Part shown: positions 33,452 to 41,206 of the stretch, piece after piece
Layout: every line of letters begins with the position of its first letter
Position numbering within the stretch: position 1 is the stretch's first letter
Assembly: GCF_008831305.1 (NCBI RefSeq)
Contig: NZ_ML708616.1
Coordinates: 1-64,000, forward strand
DNA length: 64,000 nucleotides
Source: Kocuria coralli
GTDB taxonomy: Bacteria > Actinomycetota > Actinomycetes > Actinomycetales > Micrococcaceae
Direction: 5' to 3'
Program-made: the position numbers and the translations under genes
Notes under the pieces: model-generated
The model's input: only the letters and a program-made list of their open reading frames with translations
Database searches by the model: none
Told to the model about the DNA's origin: nothing

Positions 33452-34728
33452 AGGCGACGGACGTTGTCACCACGGCCCTTGGCAACACCATGCGCTCCAA
33501 GGCGCGCACCATCCTGACCGTGATCGCCATCTTCATCGGCGCGTTCACGCTGACCCTGACGTCCGGTCTGGGCGTGGGCATCAACCAGTACGTGGACCGT
33601 GCGCTGGAGGGCTTCGGCGATCAGGACCAGATCTACGTCCAGAAGATCGCGGACCAGACGGAGACCACGTCCCAGGGCCCGCAGAAGTACGACCCCGACG
33701 AGGCGGCCTCCGACGGGATGTTCGGCGGCATGCCGATGCTCAGCGAAGGCGATATCGAGACCGTCCGCGGAATCGACGGCGTCGAGTCCGTGGATCCCAC
33801 GGTCTTCGTCTCGGCCACCTACCTCGAGGCGCAGAACGGCGACCAGTACCGGCTGACCCTGGGAGCCCCGGGCCAGTCCGGCAGCCTCGAGTACGCCGCC
33901 GGGGAGAGCCCCGCCAGGGACGCCGATGAGATAACGATCCCCAGCACGTGGCTGGACGCCCTGGGTTACGACGACGCGGAAGCGGCCGTCGGCGAGACGG
34001 TCAAGGTCGGCATGACCAACGTCGTGGGCGAGGAGCAGGACTTCGATGCGACCATCAGCGGTGTCACCGACGAGATGATCTCCGGTGCCGGCGCGGACCC
34101 CGTGCCGTCGTCGTCCTTCAACGAGAAGCTCTACGACTACCAGGTCTCCGGCGGCCCCGACGACACCCCCCAGGCCTACATCGCGGCGACCGCGGTGGTT
34201 CCCGACTTGGATCAGCAGAACCAGGTCAAGACGGACCTGTCCGACGAGGGGATGCTGGGCATGACCTTCGAGGACCAGCTGGGCGCGATCCGCGGCGTCA
34301 TCAACGCGGTGACCTGGGTGCTCAACGGCTTCGCGCTGATCGCCCTGCTGGCGGCGGCCTTCGGCATCGTCAACACGCTCCTGATGTCCGTGCAGGAGCG
34401 GACCCGGGAGATCGGCCTGATGAAGTCCCTGGGCATGTCCCCGGGCAAGATCTTCGGGCTGTTCTCCTCGGAGGCCGTGCTCATCGGCTTGATCGGATCC
34501 CTCATCGGCGTGGGCGGAGGCGTGCTCGTGGGCACCGTGGCCAACGCTGCTCTGACGGGTGAAGGCGGTGCGCTGAGCAGCGTCGCGGGCCTGACCCTCT
34601 ACGGGATCGCCCCGGTGCAGCTGCTCGGTATCGTGGTACTGATCATGGTGATCGCCTTCATCGCGGGCACGTTGCCCGCCGCCCGGGCGGCCCGCAAGGA
34701 TCCCATCGAAGCGCTGCGCTACGAGTAG
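33448..34728 (+). CDS. ABC transporter permease, MacB/FtsX type
   Basis: A 426-residue permease with the MacB topology: one N-terminal membrane helix (KARTILTVIAIFIGAFTLTL), a large extracytoplasmic domain of about 230 residues (rich in Asp/Glu/Gln), and three C-terminal helices forming the FtsX domain (WVLNGFALIALLAAAFGIVNTLLMSV, then RTREIGLMKSLGMSPGKIFGLF, and closing AARKDPIEALRYE). The last motif is characteristic of MacB-type permeases. With the ATPase it forms a complete type VII ABC system; in Gram-positives these act on cell-envelope peptides or lipoproteins. Followed by a hairpin terminator seven bases after the stop. Confidence 0.92.
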   Translation: MKATDVVTTALGNTMRSKARTILTVIAIFIGAFTLTLTSGLGVGINQYVDRALEGFGDQDQIYVQKIADQTETTSQGPQKYDPDEAASDGMFGGMPMLSEGDIETVRGIDGVESVDPTVFVSATYLEAQNGDQYRLTLGAPGQSGSLEYAAGESPARDADEITIPSTWLDALGYDDAEAAVGETVKVGMTNVVGEEQDFDATISGVTDEMISGAGADPVPSSSFNEKLYDYQVSGGPDDTPQAYIAATAVVPDLDQQNQVKTDLSDEGMLGMTFEDQLGAIRGVINAVTWVLNGFALIALLAAAFGIVNTLLMSVQERTREIGLMKSLGMSPGKIFGLFSSEAVLIGLIGSLIGVGGGVLVGTVANAALTGEGGALSSVAGLTLYGIAPVQLLGIVVLIMVIAFIAGTLPAARAARKDPIEALRYE

Positions 34729-34734
34729 TTCTCG

Positions 34735-34768
34735 GTGGGGCGCCGCCGCAGCGGCGGCAGCGCCCCAC
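34735..34768 (+). terminator. Hairpin terminator after the MacB-like operon
   Basis: GTGGGGC (34735-34741) pairs with GCGCCCCAC, with inner CCGCCGC/GGCGGC, giving a GC-only stem directly after the permease stop at 34728. No U-tract follows, as usual in high-GC actinobacteria. Confidence 0.65.
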
Positions 34769-34826
34769 CCCCGCCCCCACCGATCCAGATCAAGTCCCCT
34801 GAAGAAACCTCGAAGGAGGAGCTGAC

Positions 34827-35420
34827 GTGACGAACGCACCACAGTCCCCCCAGTACCCCGAGTATCCCCAGAACCCGCAGGGCGGAAACAAGTACGGCAC
34901 CGCCGGCTACGATCCCAATCAGAACTTCGAACTGACCAAGCCCCCGCAGGTGGACCGGCTGTTCCAGCTGACCATGGCGTCCTTCGTGCTCTACCTGATC
35001 TCCTCCGTAGTGGGGATCGTGGCCCTGTTCAGCGACTCCACCCGGGAGGTCATCCGGGAGGAGCTGGAGTCCCAGGGAGTGGCCAGTGGCGCGGAGCTCG
35101 ACCAGTTCGTGAACGCCGGCCTCATCGGCGGTGCCGTGGTCATGGTGATCCCCCTGGTGATCGCCATCGCCGGCTACGCACTGGTGCTGCTCGGCATCAA
35201 GAAGCGCTGGGGCTGGAGCCGCATCCTGGGCATCGTCCTGGCCATCCTCGGCACCCTGTTCACGGCGTACGGATTGCGGCCCACCCCTGAGGTGACTGCT
35301 GCGGGCGGTATGTACGCCGTCAACCTGATTTTGGGCCTGCTGTTCATCGCCGTGAACGTCTACTGGCTCGTCCTGGCCTTCAACGGGAAGGTCGCCGCGT
35401 GGCTCGGCCGCCGCGGCTGA
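34827..35420 (+). CDS. Four-helix membrane protein of unknown function
   Basis: A 197-residue protein. The first 45 residues are Pro/Tyr/Gln/Asn-rich (PQSPQYPEYPQNPQGGNKYG), a typical disordered actinobacterial cytoplasmic tail. Four hydrophobic segments follow (FVLYLISSVVGIVALF, a Gly/Val-rich AVVMVIPLVIAIAGYALVLLG, ILGIVLAILGTLFTAYG, and NLILGLLFIAVNVYWLVLAF), with an acidic loop REVIREELESQGVASGAELD between the first two. GTG 34827 follows AAGGAGGAGCTGAC. The next gene has the same topology and may be a paralogue. The close association with the MacB-like genes is only positional. Confidence 0.75.
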   Translation: MTNAPQSPQYPEYPQNPQGGNKYGTAGYDPNQNFELTKPPQVDRLFQLTMASFVLYLISSVVGIVALFSDSTREVIREELESQGVASGAELDQFVNAGLIGGAVVMVIPLVIAIAGYALVLLGIKKRWGWSRILGIVLAILGTLFTAYGLRPTPEVTAAGGMYAVNLILGLLFIAVNVYWLVLAFNGKVAAWLGRRG

Positions 35421-35464
35421 CCGCCTGAACGACACCAGGACCCCACCGACCGGAACGGTCGACC

Positions 35465-35509
35465 CGGTGCCGCCCGGATCGTGCGATCAGCACGGTTCGG
35501 GCGGCACCG
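35465..35509 (+). terminator. Hairpin between the two small membrane-protein genes
   Basis: CGGTGCCGCCCG (35465-35476) pairs perfectly with CGGGCGGCACCG (35498-35509) around a 21-base loop, 45 bases after the upstream stop and 18 bases before the next start. It may terminate or attenuate readthrough into the next gene. Confidence 0.65.
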
Positions 35510-35526
35510 TACTGAAAGGACCCGCC

Positions 35527-35979
35527 ATGCCGCAGCAACCGCAGCAGCTGCTCTCCAACCGCCTGTATTCGTTGCTCATCGCCTCCGCCGGTGCGTATGT
35601 GCTCCTGAACGTCCTGCACGCCATCGCCCGCTCCACGGACACGTACCGGGACAAGCTCCTCACGGCCTACGACGAGGTCATGGGCCCCGGCTCCAGCAGT
35701 GCGCTGGACACCTCCTCCGCCGTCGGCTTCACGTCCGTGCTCGGGTGGATCGTCGTCCTCGGCGTCTATGCGCTGGTGCTGGTCCTCCTGATGCGAGAGA
35801 AGCGATGGGCGCGGCCCGCGGGCATCGCCCTGGCGTGCCTGGGCTCGGCGGCAGCGCTCTTCGGCCTGATCTACGTCTTCTTCTACGGCATGCTCGGCCT
35901 CGTGGTGGCGGCCGTGATCGTCATCTACGCAGCGATCAACGTGGCCTGGGTCGTGACCGCGGTACGGACGAGGCCATGA
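35527..35979 (+). CDS. Small four-helix membrane protein of unknown function
   Basis: A 150-residue protein starting at ATG 35527 behind AAAGGACC. Four hydrophobic segments are seen: YSLLIASAGAYVLLNVLHAI, LGWIVVLGVYALVLVLLM, GIALACLGSAAALFGLIYVFFYG, and LGLVVAAVIVIYAAINVAWVV. A polar loop STDTYRDKLLTAYDEVMGPGSSS separates the first two, in the same place as the acidic loop of the previous protein, so the two may share ancestry. The final Ala-Ile-Asn-Val-Ala-Trp matches the Ile-Ala-Val-Asn-Val-Tyr-Trp of the neighbour. No known family was recognised. Confidence 0.72.
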   Translation: MPQQPQQLLSNRLYSLLIASAGAYVLLNVLHAIARSTDTYRDKLLTAYDEVMGPGSSSALDTSSAVGFTSVLGWIVVLGVYALVLVLLMREKRWARPAGIALACLGSAAALFGLIYVFFYGMLGLVVAAVIVIYAAINVAWVVTAVRTRP

Positions 35980-36033
35980 CGGGGGAAGACGGGGCGTGCC
36001 GCGGGGTCATCCCCGGTCCCGTAGGCTGATCGT

Positions 36034-37287
36034 ATGGTTGCCCCCGCTTCGACCCCCATCCGTAGCCTCGTCAAGAAGGTCGTGGTTCGCACGGCACTGG
36101 GTGTCGTCACAGCCCAGGCGGCGACCATCGGTGGCCTGGTGGCCTACGACGCCCTGACCAAGAGCCAGCGGAAGACCCGCTCCGGTTTCCCCCGTCCCGG
36201 TCGTTTCGGCACGGACGTGGCCAGCTCCGACGTCGACGTATTCACCTTCGGCGCCGACCTCTACGACGACATGATCGAGAAGATCGACGCCGCCGAGCGC
36301 AACGTCTTCCTGGAGACTTACCTCTGGAAGGGCGACGAGTACGGGCAGAAGTTCCTCGACGCGGTCAACCGCGCCGCCCGGCGAGGGCTGGACGTCCGGG
36401 TCATCTACGACGGCTTCGGCAACCTGGTGGTCCCGTCCAAGTTCTACCGCTTCGATCCCGCCGTGAAGGTCTACCGGGTCCCGGTCCTGCGCCCCGAGCT
36501 CCTGACGGCGCCCATCCGCACCACCGGGGTCAACCACCGCAAGGTCCTGGTGGTCGACGACGACACCGCCTACGTGGGCGGGTACAACCTCGGCTCGACC
36601 TACGCCACGACGTGGCGGGACACCCACCTGAGAGTGTGCGGACCGGACTCCTGGGCCCTGCGTCAGTCCTTCGCGACCGTGTGGAACGGCGCGGCCGGCA
36701 AGCACGACAAGGTTCCCCGGCTGGATCCTCCGGAGTGGGACTCCCGCGTCCGGGTGTGGGCCAATACGCCGTTCCGGCTGGTCTACCCCATCCGGAGCAT
36801 GTACCTGCAGGCCATCGACCGGGCCACGCATCACATCTACATCTCCACCCCGTACTTCATCCCGGACCATCAGATCCTGAACGCCCTGATCCGGGCCCAG
36901 GAGCGCGGGGTGGACGTACGGATCATGGTGCCCATGGACTCCAACCACGTCCTGGCGGACTGGGCCTCGCGCGGCTTCTACGTGCCCCTGCTGCGCGCCG
37001 GGGTCACGCTGCTGCTGTACAAGAACGCGATGATCCATGCCAAGACGGCAACGATCGACGGCGTGTGGTCGACGGTCGGCACCGCGAACATCGACCGGCT
37101 GTCCCTGTCGTTCAACTACGAGGTCAACCTGGAGATCATCGACAACGACCTCGCCGCCGTGATGGAGCGGGTGTTCGAGGTCGACAGCTCCAATTCGCAG
37201 CGGCTGAGCCTCGAGGAATGGGAGGACCGGCACCCGCTGGCGTGGGTGGCCGAGCTGGCCATCGCGCCCTTCCGGTCCTTCCTCTGA
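36034..37287 (+). CDS. Cardiolipin synthase/phospholipase D-like protein
   Basis: A 417-residue PLD-superfamily enzyme. One N-terminal hydrophobic stretch (ALGVVTAQAATIGGLVAYDAL) anchors it. HKD motif 1 is NHRKVLVVDDDTAYVGGYN and HKD motif 2 is IHAKTATIDGVWSTVGTAN, each with the His-x-Lys-x4-Asp pattern. ERNVFLETYLWKGDEYG and YISTPYFIPDHQILNALIRAQ are the usual strand/helix units preceding each site. Bacterial members of this size are class II cardiolipin synthases condensing two phosphatidylglycerols. Start ATG 36034, with only a weak ribosome site. No lipid genes adjoin it. Confidence 0.88.
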   Translation: MVAPASTPIRSLVKKVVVRTALGVVTAQAATIGGLVAYDALTKSQRKTRSGFPRPGRFGTDVASSDVDVFTFGADLYDDMIEKIDAAERNVFLETYLWKGDEYGQKFLDAVNRAARRGLDVRVIYDGFGNLVVPSKFYRFDPAVKVYRVPVLRPELLTAPIRTTGVNHRKVLVVDDDTAYVGGYNLGSTYATTWRDTHLRVCGPDSWALRQSFATVWNGAAGKHDKVPRLDPPEWDSRVRVWANTPFRLVYPIRSMYLQAIDRATHHIYISTPYFIPDHQILNALIRAQERGVDVRIMVPMDSNHVLADWASRGFYVPLLRAGVTLLLYKNAMIHAKTATIDGVWSTVGTANIDRLSLSFNYEVNLEIIDNDLAAVMERVFEVDSSNSQRLSLEEWEDRHPLAWVAELAIAPFRSFL

Positions 37288-37295
37288 ACCTCTCC

Positions 37296-37327
37296 TTCGG
37301 CGGTAGACGTCTTCGGCGGTAGACGTC
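37296..37327. repeat. Perfect tandem duplication of a 16-bp unit
   Basis: TTCGGCGGTAGACGTC occurs twice in direct succession (37296-37311 and 37312-37327) between the convergent PLD and small membrane-protein genes. It looks like a recent slippage duplication; no hairpin is formed. Confidence 0.8.
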
Positions 37328-37350
37328 GCCCTGGGCTCACGCCCGTGCGC

Positions 37351-37701
37351 TCACTCCTTGCGGTGGACCGCCCAGGCGACCACGAGCACGCCCGCGACCA
37401 GGAGCCCGGCCACCACGAGGCCGAGACGGTCGTCGGCGTACCACGGGTTGGTCTTCTGCCGATGATCTTTCTGGTCAGCGGAGCCGGCTGACCGCCTGGG
37501 GGCGCCGCCCTCGGGGTCACGGGAACTCTGCGTGGCATCCGCTGCGCCGGAGTACACCCCGGCGGCCGGGGCGTCGGCGTCATGGCGGCCTGCCTCCGGC
37601 CCGTGGTCGTCCTGATGGCCGCCATGGGTGGTCTGCTGGACTCCGCTTTCGGAGTTGGCCTGAACGGGGTTGTTGATACCGGGGATCGCGTTGTTCGGCA
37701 T
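37351..37701 (-). CDS. Small C-tail-anchored protein, hypothetical
   Basis: A 116-residue protein from ATG 37701 behind GAGGAGGACCCC. The first 85 residues are polar and low in complexity, rich in Asn, Gln, His, Asp and Gly (for example TTHGGHQDDHGPEAGRHDAD). A single hydrophobic segment, LGLVVAGLLVAGVLVVAWAV, sits four residues from the C-terminus, so it is probably tail-anchored. A 30-bp tandem repeat lies 100 bases upstream. No family was recognised and it appears monocistronic. Confidence 0.7.
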   Translation of the reverse strand: MPNNAIPGINNPVQANSESGVQQTTHGGHQDDHGPEAGRHDADAPAAGVYSGAADATQSSRDPEGGAPRRSAGSADQKDHRQKTNPWYADDRLGLVVAGLLVAGVLVVAWAVHRKE

Positions 37702-37802
37702 GGGGTCCTCCTCGCTGACGTCACCTGAAGGGATGCGAGCGAGCCTCCGCCAACGGCTTTCTACCGGCCTCCCGTCCACCGCGACGGGGAAGCGCGCTCG
37801 AA

Positions 37803-37832
37803 CTGCTGTATCCAACACTGCTATATCCAACA
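37803..37832. repeat. Tandem 15-bp repeat upstream of the tail-anchored protein gene
   Basis: CTGCTGTATCCAACA (37803-37817) and CTGCTATATCCAACA (37818-37832) differ at one base. The patch is AT-richer than its surroundings and on the minus strand gives two TTGGATA elements 15 bases apart. It is about 100 bases upstream of the start at 37701, so it may be part of that gene's promoter or operator. Confidence 0.55.
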
Positions 37833-37896
37833 TAGGGCCATAAGCGGCCTGATGACAGATTCTGACCCGGGCGGCGAGGAGCCGGGTTAAAAAGAG

Positions 37897-37930
37897 TCGT
37901 GCCCGGCATCCCTAGGGATGCCGGGCACGA
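37897..37930 (-). terminator. Rho-independent terminator of the cold-shock gene
   Basis: TCGTGCCCGGCATCCC (37897-37912) pairs perfectly with GGGATGCCGGGCACGA (37915-37930). Read on the minus strand, the stem is 18 bases past the cspA stop and is followed by CTCTTTTTAA, a real U-tract. Confidence 0.9.
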
Positions 37931-37948
37931 TCAGAAGTCTGGAACGGG

Positions 37949-38155
37949 TCAGCCGAGGACGGTGATGTTCGCAGCCTGGAGACCCTTGGGGCCTTCCTGG
38001 ACCTCGAACTCGACGCGCTGGTTCTCCTCCAGGGAACGGTAGCCATTACCGTTGATCGCCGAGAAGTGGGCGAAAACGTCCTGCTGAGAATCATCGGGGC
38101 TGATGAAGCCGAATCCCTTGTCAGCGTTGAACCACTTGACAGTGCCGGTCTGCAT
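37949..38155 (-). CDS. cspA: Cold-shock domain protein
   Basis: A 68-residue CspA-type RNA chaperone. [20 protein letters not shown] contains RNP1 (KGFGFIS), DVFAHFSAI is RNP2, and the end [19 protein letters not shown] is standard. It binds single-stranded RNA and melts secondary structure, in growth at low temperature or constitutively. The ATG at 38155 sets the canonical start; a longer frame upstream has no cold-shock homology. A long untranslated region upstream contains AT-rich sequence (about 38280-38310), and a strong U-tract terminator follows, so the gene is monocistronic. Confidence 0.96.
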   Translation of the reverse strand: MQTGTVKWFNADKGFGFISPDDSQQDVFAHFSAINGNGYRSLEENQRVEFEVQEGPKGLQAANITVLG

Positions 38156-38471
38156 TATTGCTGGTCGATCCTTCCGGAACGGTGACGGACGCCGACTCTC
38201 GGCGACCGCTTGCCGTCGTCTTGCTCCATACGACTTGGTCCCGGTGGACAGTCGGCCGCGAACGGCGCTGGCCCCGCGTGTGCGGGAATTTACGACAACT
38301 ATCCACAACGGTACACGAGGTGACGGCCCTGGTCTCGTTTCGTGCCGAATTTCACGGTCGGGTTCACAGTCGGTTGCATGCTCAGGTTCGTAGGCCCGAC
38401 CCGGGGCGGGGCCATGGGCAGTCCTTGACCGGGTGGGCGGCTTCCGCTCCGGTTCGGTAGGCAGCCACCGA
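38156..38471 (-). promoter_or_regulatory. cspA upstream region
   Basis: No gene is supported here. On the minus strand GTTGTGGATAGTTGTCGTAA (around 38308-38289) is the most AT-rich stretch and the likely promoter area, leaving a leader of roughly 130 bases before the cspA ATG. Long leaders are usual for cold-shock genes. Confidence 0.4.
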
Positions 38472-38734
38472 TGGCACGGGGCTTGGCACCCAGGAAACGT
38501 TGAGGGCATGCCGTGTTAAATACCAAGGGTGTACCAGCCCCGTGCCAGGCGGGTGCGGTTAAGTAGTTATCACCTCGAACAGAGGGCGGCAGTTCCGACT
38601 GGAGGGTTCGGTTCTGCTGAGCTTCCTGTAGCGACGATGACGGTGGTGGTGCGTCGTCATCAAGAGTCTCGCTGCAGGAGGGGGACAGAAGAGAGCCGCC
38701 TGCCACTTGACCCCTGAGTGGCAGGCGGCTCTCT
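38472..38734 (+). ncRNA. Candidate structured small RNA with strong terminator
   Basis: The stretch has two large secondary structures and no convincing ORF. TGGCACGGGGCTTGGCACCC (38472-38491) pairs with the complementary end at 38527-38547 (GGGTG, then CCAGCCCCGTGCCA) with small bulges. A perfect 18-bp stem at 38690-38707/38717-38734 (arm AGAGAGCCGCCTGCCACT) closes the region. Between them (38560-38680) lies an unassigned 120-base segment. Strand is assigned by the terminator position relative to the neighbouring cspA; transcription was not shown and the minus direction is possible. Confidence 0.4.
38690..38734. terminator. Perfect 18-bp hairpin in the cspA-38855 intergenic region
   Basis: AGAGAGCCGCCTGCCACT (38690-38707), a 9-base loop, then its exact complement (38717-38734). 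It has no annotated gene immediately before it on either strand, which suggests an unannotated transcript ending here. Confidence 0.75.
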
Positions 38735-38854
38735 GTTAATGTCTAAGCTTGTAGGGGCTATTCCCGACAACTGCATGCTTTTGCAGGTAGTCTCAGGCGG
38801 CAAAGATGGAGTTGTCCCGCTGGTACGGCGGGAGAAGAGGGAGATGGGTCAGGG

Positions 38855-39568
38855 GTGGTCCACGTGGCGCGTTCCGACGGCGAGAGCCGGGTTCTTCTGC
38901 GCGCCGGAAGCCGGACCGCCTGGTGCGCCCGGATCAGGTCCTACGGACCGAACGGTGAACCCGCCGCGATTCCCGAGCAGGAACTGCATGACTCGTTCGG
39001 AGGCGTCCGCGAGGTCTTCCGCCACGGCCTGATCGCGGCCCTGGGTACCAATGAAACCGGTCAGGACGTCGGCAGCGAAGACCTGGCCGTGAGCTATCTG
39101 GACATGGGGCTGGGCGACTACGCCCTGTGGTTCGACATCCGTGACCGGCGCAGCCGCGCGGCGCGCTGGCTCTCTCCCAAGGTGACCTGGGAGGCCGCGG
39201 TCGAGCTGCTCATCGGAGAGGCCTCCAGGGACATCGTGGCCCTGCTCAGGGCCACCGCGATGGGCGTCTTCAGCAATGCCGAGGGTCTCATGATCCGCCC
39301 CGTGCCGGGGCCGGACGGAATGCAGTCCCGTGTCGAGATCTCCCTGCCCGGTCAGCCCGCCGCACGACTGGATTCCACTTTGTGGGACTGGTCGCGCAGC
39401 CCTCAGGGACTCGAGACCGTGCGCGAGATGTTCGCGGCGCTCAGGGCATCCGAGGTGGCCTATGTGGAGGTCATCCTGTACGCGGGATCACCGCAGGAGA
39501 AGACCATCAGGCTGGATGCGACGCCGGGGGTCCTGAACTTCATCCAGGGCGCCGAGCCAGGGGTCTGA
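38855..39568 (+). CDS. Hypothetical protein
   Basis: A soluble protein of up to 237 residues with no recognised family. LAVSYLDMGLGDYALWFDIRDRRSRAARW and VTWEAAVELLIGEASRDIVALLRATAM are well-formed strand/helix blocks, and EVAYVEVILYAGSPQEKTIRLDA near the end is strand-rich. There are no membrane segments. The start is unsure: GTG 38855 is the first in frame, but the conserved-looking part begins about 30 residues later, and no clear ribosome site precedes it. It follows the terminator-like hairpin at 38690-38734 and is convergent with the SRPBCC gene, whose stop lies only 14 bases past its own. Confidence 0.7.
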   Translation: MVHVARSDGESRVLLRAGSRTAWCARIRSYGPNGEPAAIPEQELHDSFGGVREVFRHGLIAALGTNETGQDVGSEDLAVSYLDMGLGDYALWFDIRDRRSRAARWLSPKVTWEAAVELLIGEASRDIVALLRATAMGVFSNAEGLMIRPVPGPDGMQSRVEISLPGQPAARLDSTLWDWSRSPQGLETVREMFAALRASEVAYVEVILYAGSPQEKTIRLDATPGVLNFIQGAEPGV

Positions 39569-39582
39569 GCCCGGCGGCGCCG

Positions 39583-40092
39583 TCAGCGACCCCGCCCCTC
39601 CTCCGCGTCCCTGCCCGCCTCTGAGTCGCGTTCCATAGCGGCCTCGATCGTGCGCAGCAGCCGCCGACCCGTGGCCACCAGATAACGATCGGTCCCGAAG
39701 GCGAGCAGTATTGGGGATCGGTTCCAGCGGCTGGCGGCCCGCCCCTCCACGCTCATGGTGATACGCGTCGTCCCCGGGGAGGAGGCGAGCCCCTCCCACG
39801 CCACGGTGGTCCGGGCGTCCACCGGCCCCCGGGTCGAGCGGAGCACGACCTTCTCGTCCCGGTGGAAATGGGAGACGATCGCAATCCAGGAAGGGGTGAA
39901 GGGCCCTAGGGCGAGCGGGTACTCGAGAACGGTTCCCGGGGCGATCAGCGTGGTCGAGGATGCCGTCCTTCCCCCGGGTGAAGCCCAGAAAGCCAGGAAC
40001 TGCTCGGCGTTCTCCATGAAGTCGCCGGTCCGCTCGGGGGACAAGGGGATATCCACCGAACGGGAACAGAAATAGGGTTTGGGGGCGCGCAT
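39583..40092 (-). CDS. SRPBCC (START-like) family protein
   Basis: A 169-residue protein resembling polyketide cyclase/dehydrase or activator-type START-like proteins. SVDIPLSPERTGDFMENAEQFLAFW opens the fold, followed by PLALGPFTPSWIAIVSHFHRDEKVVL, RTTVAWEGLASSPGTTRITMSVEG, and a long C-terminal helix RRLLRTIEAAMERDSEAG. These proteins bind hydrophobic ligands or membranes; a function cannot be given. The ATG at 40092 follows CTGGAG, and several downstream residues are needed for the first strand, so the start is reasonable. It is divergent from the SDR gene. Confidence 0.75.
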   Translation of the reverse strand: MRAPKPYFCSRSVDIPLSPERTGDFMENAEQFLAFWASPGGRTASSTTLIAPGTVLEYPLALGPFTPSWIAIVSHFHRDEKVVLRSTRGPVDARTTVAWEGLASSPGTTRITMSVEGRAASRWNRSPILLAFGTDRYLVATGRRLLRTIEAAMERDSEAGRDAEEGRGR

Positions 40093-40325
40093 GATGCTCC
40101 AGGGAACAGGCCAAAGATCAATGATAAAGAATAGACCCCGCTCTCTGACCTGCACGGTTTAAGTCGCTCGGTGACGCGATGTGTCCGATTTGTCGCTGAC
40201 CGTGAACACGCCTGGTCCCGTGGGACCTGCGGTGAGAGCGTTGTAGGCAGTTCATCGCTGCCGGTACCGCGTCGGTTCTGGATGTGAGGCCGGCGGCGAA
40301 GCCCGAATCCCTGGAAGGGGGAACC

Positions 40326-40985
40326 ATGACGAACATCGTTCTGATCGGTGGCCACGGCAAGGTGGCCCTGCTGGCCGCGCCGCTGCTGTCCGAGGCCGGT
40401 GAAGAGGTGAGCTCGTGGATCCGCAAGCCCGAGCAGATCGACGAGGTCGAGGAGACCGGCGCCAAGGCGGTGGTCCTGGACGTGCAGAACGCCTCGACGG
40501 AGGAGCTGACCACCGCGTTCGAGGGCATCGACGTCGTCGTGTGGACCGCCGGTGCCGGAGGCGGTGACCCGGAGCGCACGTGGGCGGTCGACCGCGACGC
40601 CGCGATCCGCTCGATGGATGCCGCCGAGCGCGCCGGGGTGGGTCGCTACGTGATGGTCTCCTATCTCGGAGCGGGCCCTGATCACGGGGTCCCCGAGGAT
40701 GATTCCTTCTACGCCTATGCTCAGTCCAAGACCGAGGCCGACGCGCACCTGCGCGACTCCTCGCTGCGGTGGACCATCCTGGGCCCCGGGGCCCTCACGC
40801 TCGACGAGCCGAGCGGCAGGATCCGGGTCGTCGAGGACGGGCAGAAGGTCGAGGACACCTCGACCTCGCGGGCCAACGTGGCACGGGCGATCCTGGAGGC
40901 CGTCCGCAACGACGTCTCCGTGGGCCGCACGGTGAACTTCGTCGACGGCGATGAGCCCATCGACGAGGTCTTCGCCACGGCGTAG
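40326..40985 (+). CDS. NAD(P)-binding SDR-type (atypical) oxidoreductase
   Basis: A 219-residue single-domain Rossmann protein. MTNIVLIGGHGKVALLAAPLL contains the GGxGxxG cofactor motif, and AERAGVGRYVMVSYLGAGPDHG with FYAYAQSKTEADAHLRDSSLRWTILGPGAL is the extended-SDR-like active-site segment (Tyr-x3-Lys as YAQSK). This group (NAD(P)H-binding, YwnB/BLVRB-like) includes flavin reductases and quinone-linked reductases. ATG 40326 follows GGAAGGGGGAACC. It appears monocistronic, ends before a dispersed hairpin element, and is upstream of the cyclitol island without obvious link. Confidence 0.85.
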   Translation: MTNIVLIGGHGKVALLAAPLLSEAGEEVSSWIRKPEQIDEVEETGAKAVVLDVQNASTEELTTAFEGIDVVVWTAGAGGGDPERTWAVDRDAAIRSMDAAERAGVGRYVMVSYLGAGPDHGVPEDDSFYAYAQSKTEADAHLRDSSLRWTILGPGALTLDEPSGRIRVVEDGQKVEDTSTSRANVARAILEAVRNDVSVGRTVNFVDGDEPIDEVFATA

Positions 40986-40997
40986 CCCGGACTTCAG

Positions 40998-41062
40998 CTG
41001 CCGAGTGCCCGGCCGACAAGCGGTTCTGCGTGATCCGCGGGTCGTCTCCGGGTGCTCGGCAG
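40998..41062. repeat. Imperfect hairpin related to the 11162 element
   Basis: CTGCCGAGTGCCCGG (40998-41012) and CCGGGTGCTCGGCAG (41048-41062) pair with two mismatches around a 35-base loop. The arm core GCCGAGTG-Y-CCG is shared with the perfect hairpin at 11162-11240. It lies 13 bases after the SDR gene stop and may terminate it. Confidence 0.6.
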
Positions 41063-41070
41063 AGTTCGTG

Positions 41071-41096
41071 CCTGTTTGTCTTGACATTAGAACAGG
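41071..41096 (+). promoter_or_regulatory. Putative promoter and IolR-like operator of cyclitol block 1
   Basis: CCTGTT (41071-41076) and AACAGG (41091-41096) are inverted arms flanking TTGACA (41081-41086), a consensus -35. TGTCTTGACA (41077-41086) fits the KGWCHTRACA motif I recall for the GntR-type inositol repressor IolR of Corynebacterium. The iolE start is 110 bases downstream. No iolR gene lies in the window. Confidence 0.55.
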
Positions 41097-41206
41097 TGGA
41101 CTGGAAGAGTGTGAGGCATCACACCAACGACGGTGGTGATCGCGTGACCGCCCGGCAGGGCGATGCGCGCCAGTAGTCCTCGACCGCTGACCCAGGAGTC
41201 ACACCC

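Noticed and set aside
38718-39032. Plus-strand open frame of 104 codons before the hypothetical gene
   Set aside because: It overlaps the terminator stem and the start of the 38855 frame, has no ribosome site and unnatural composition.
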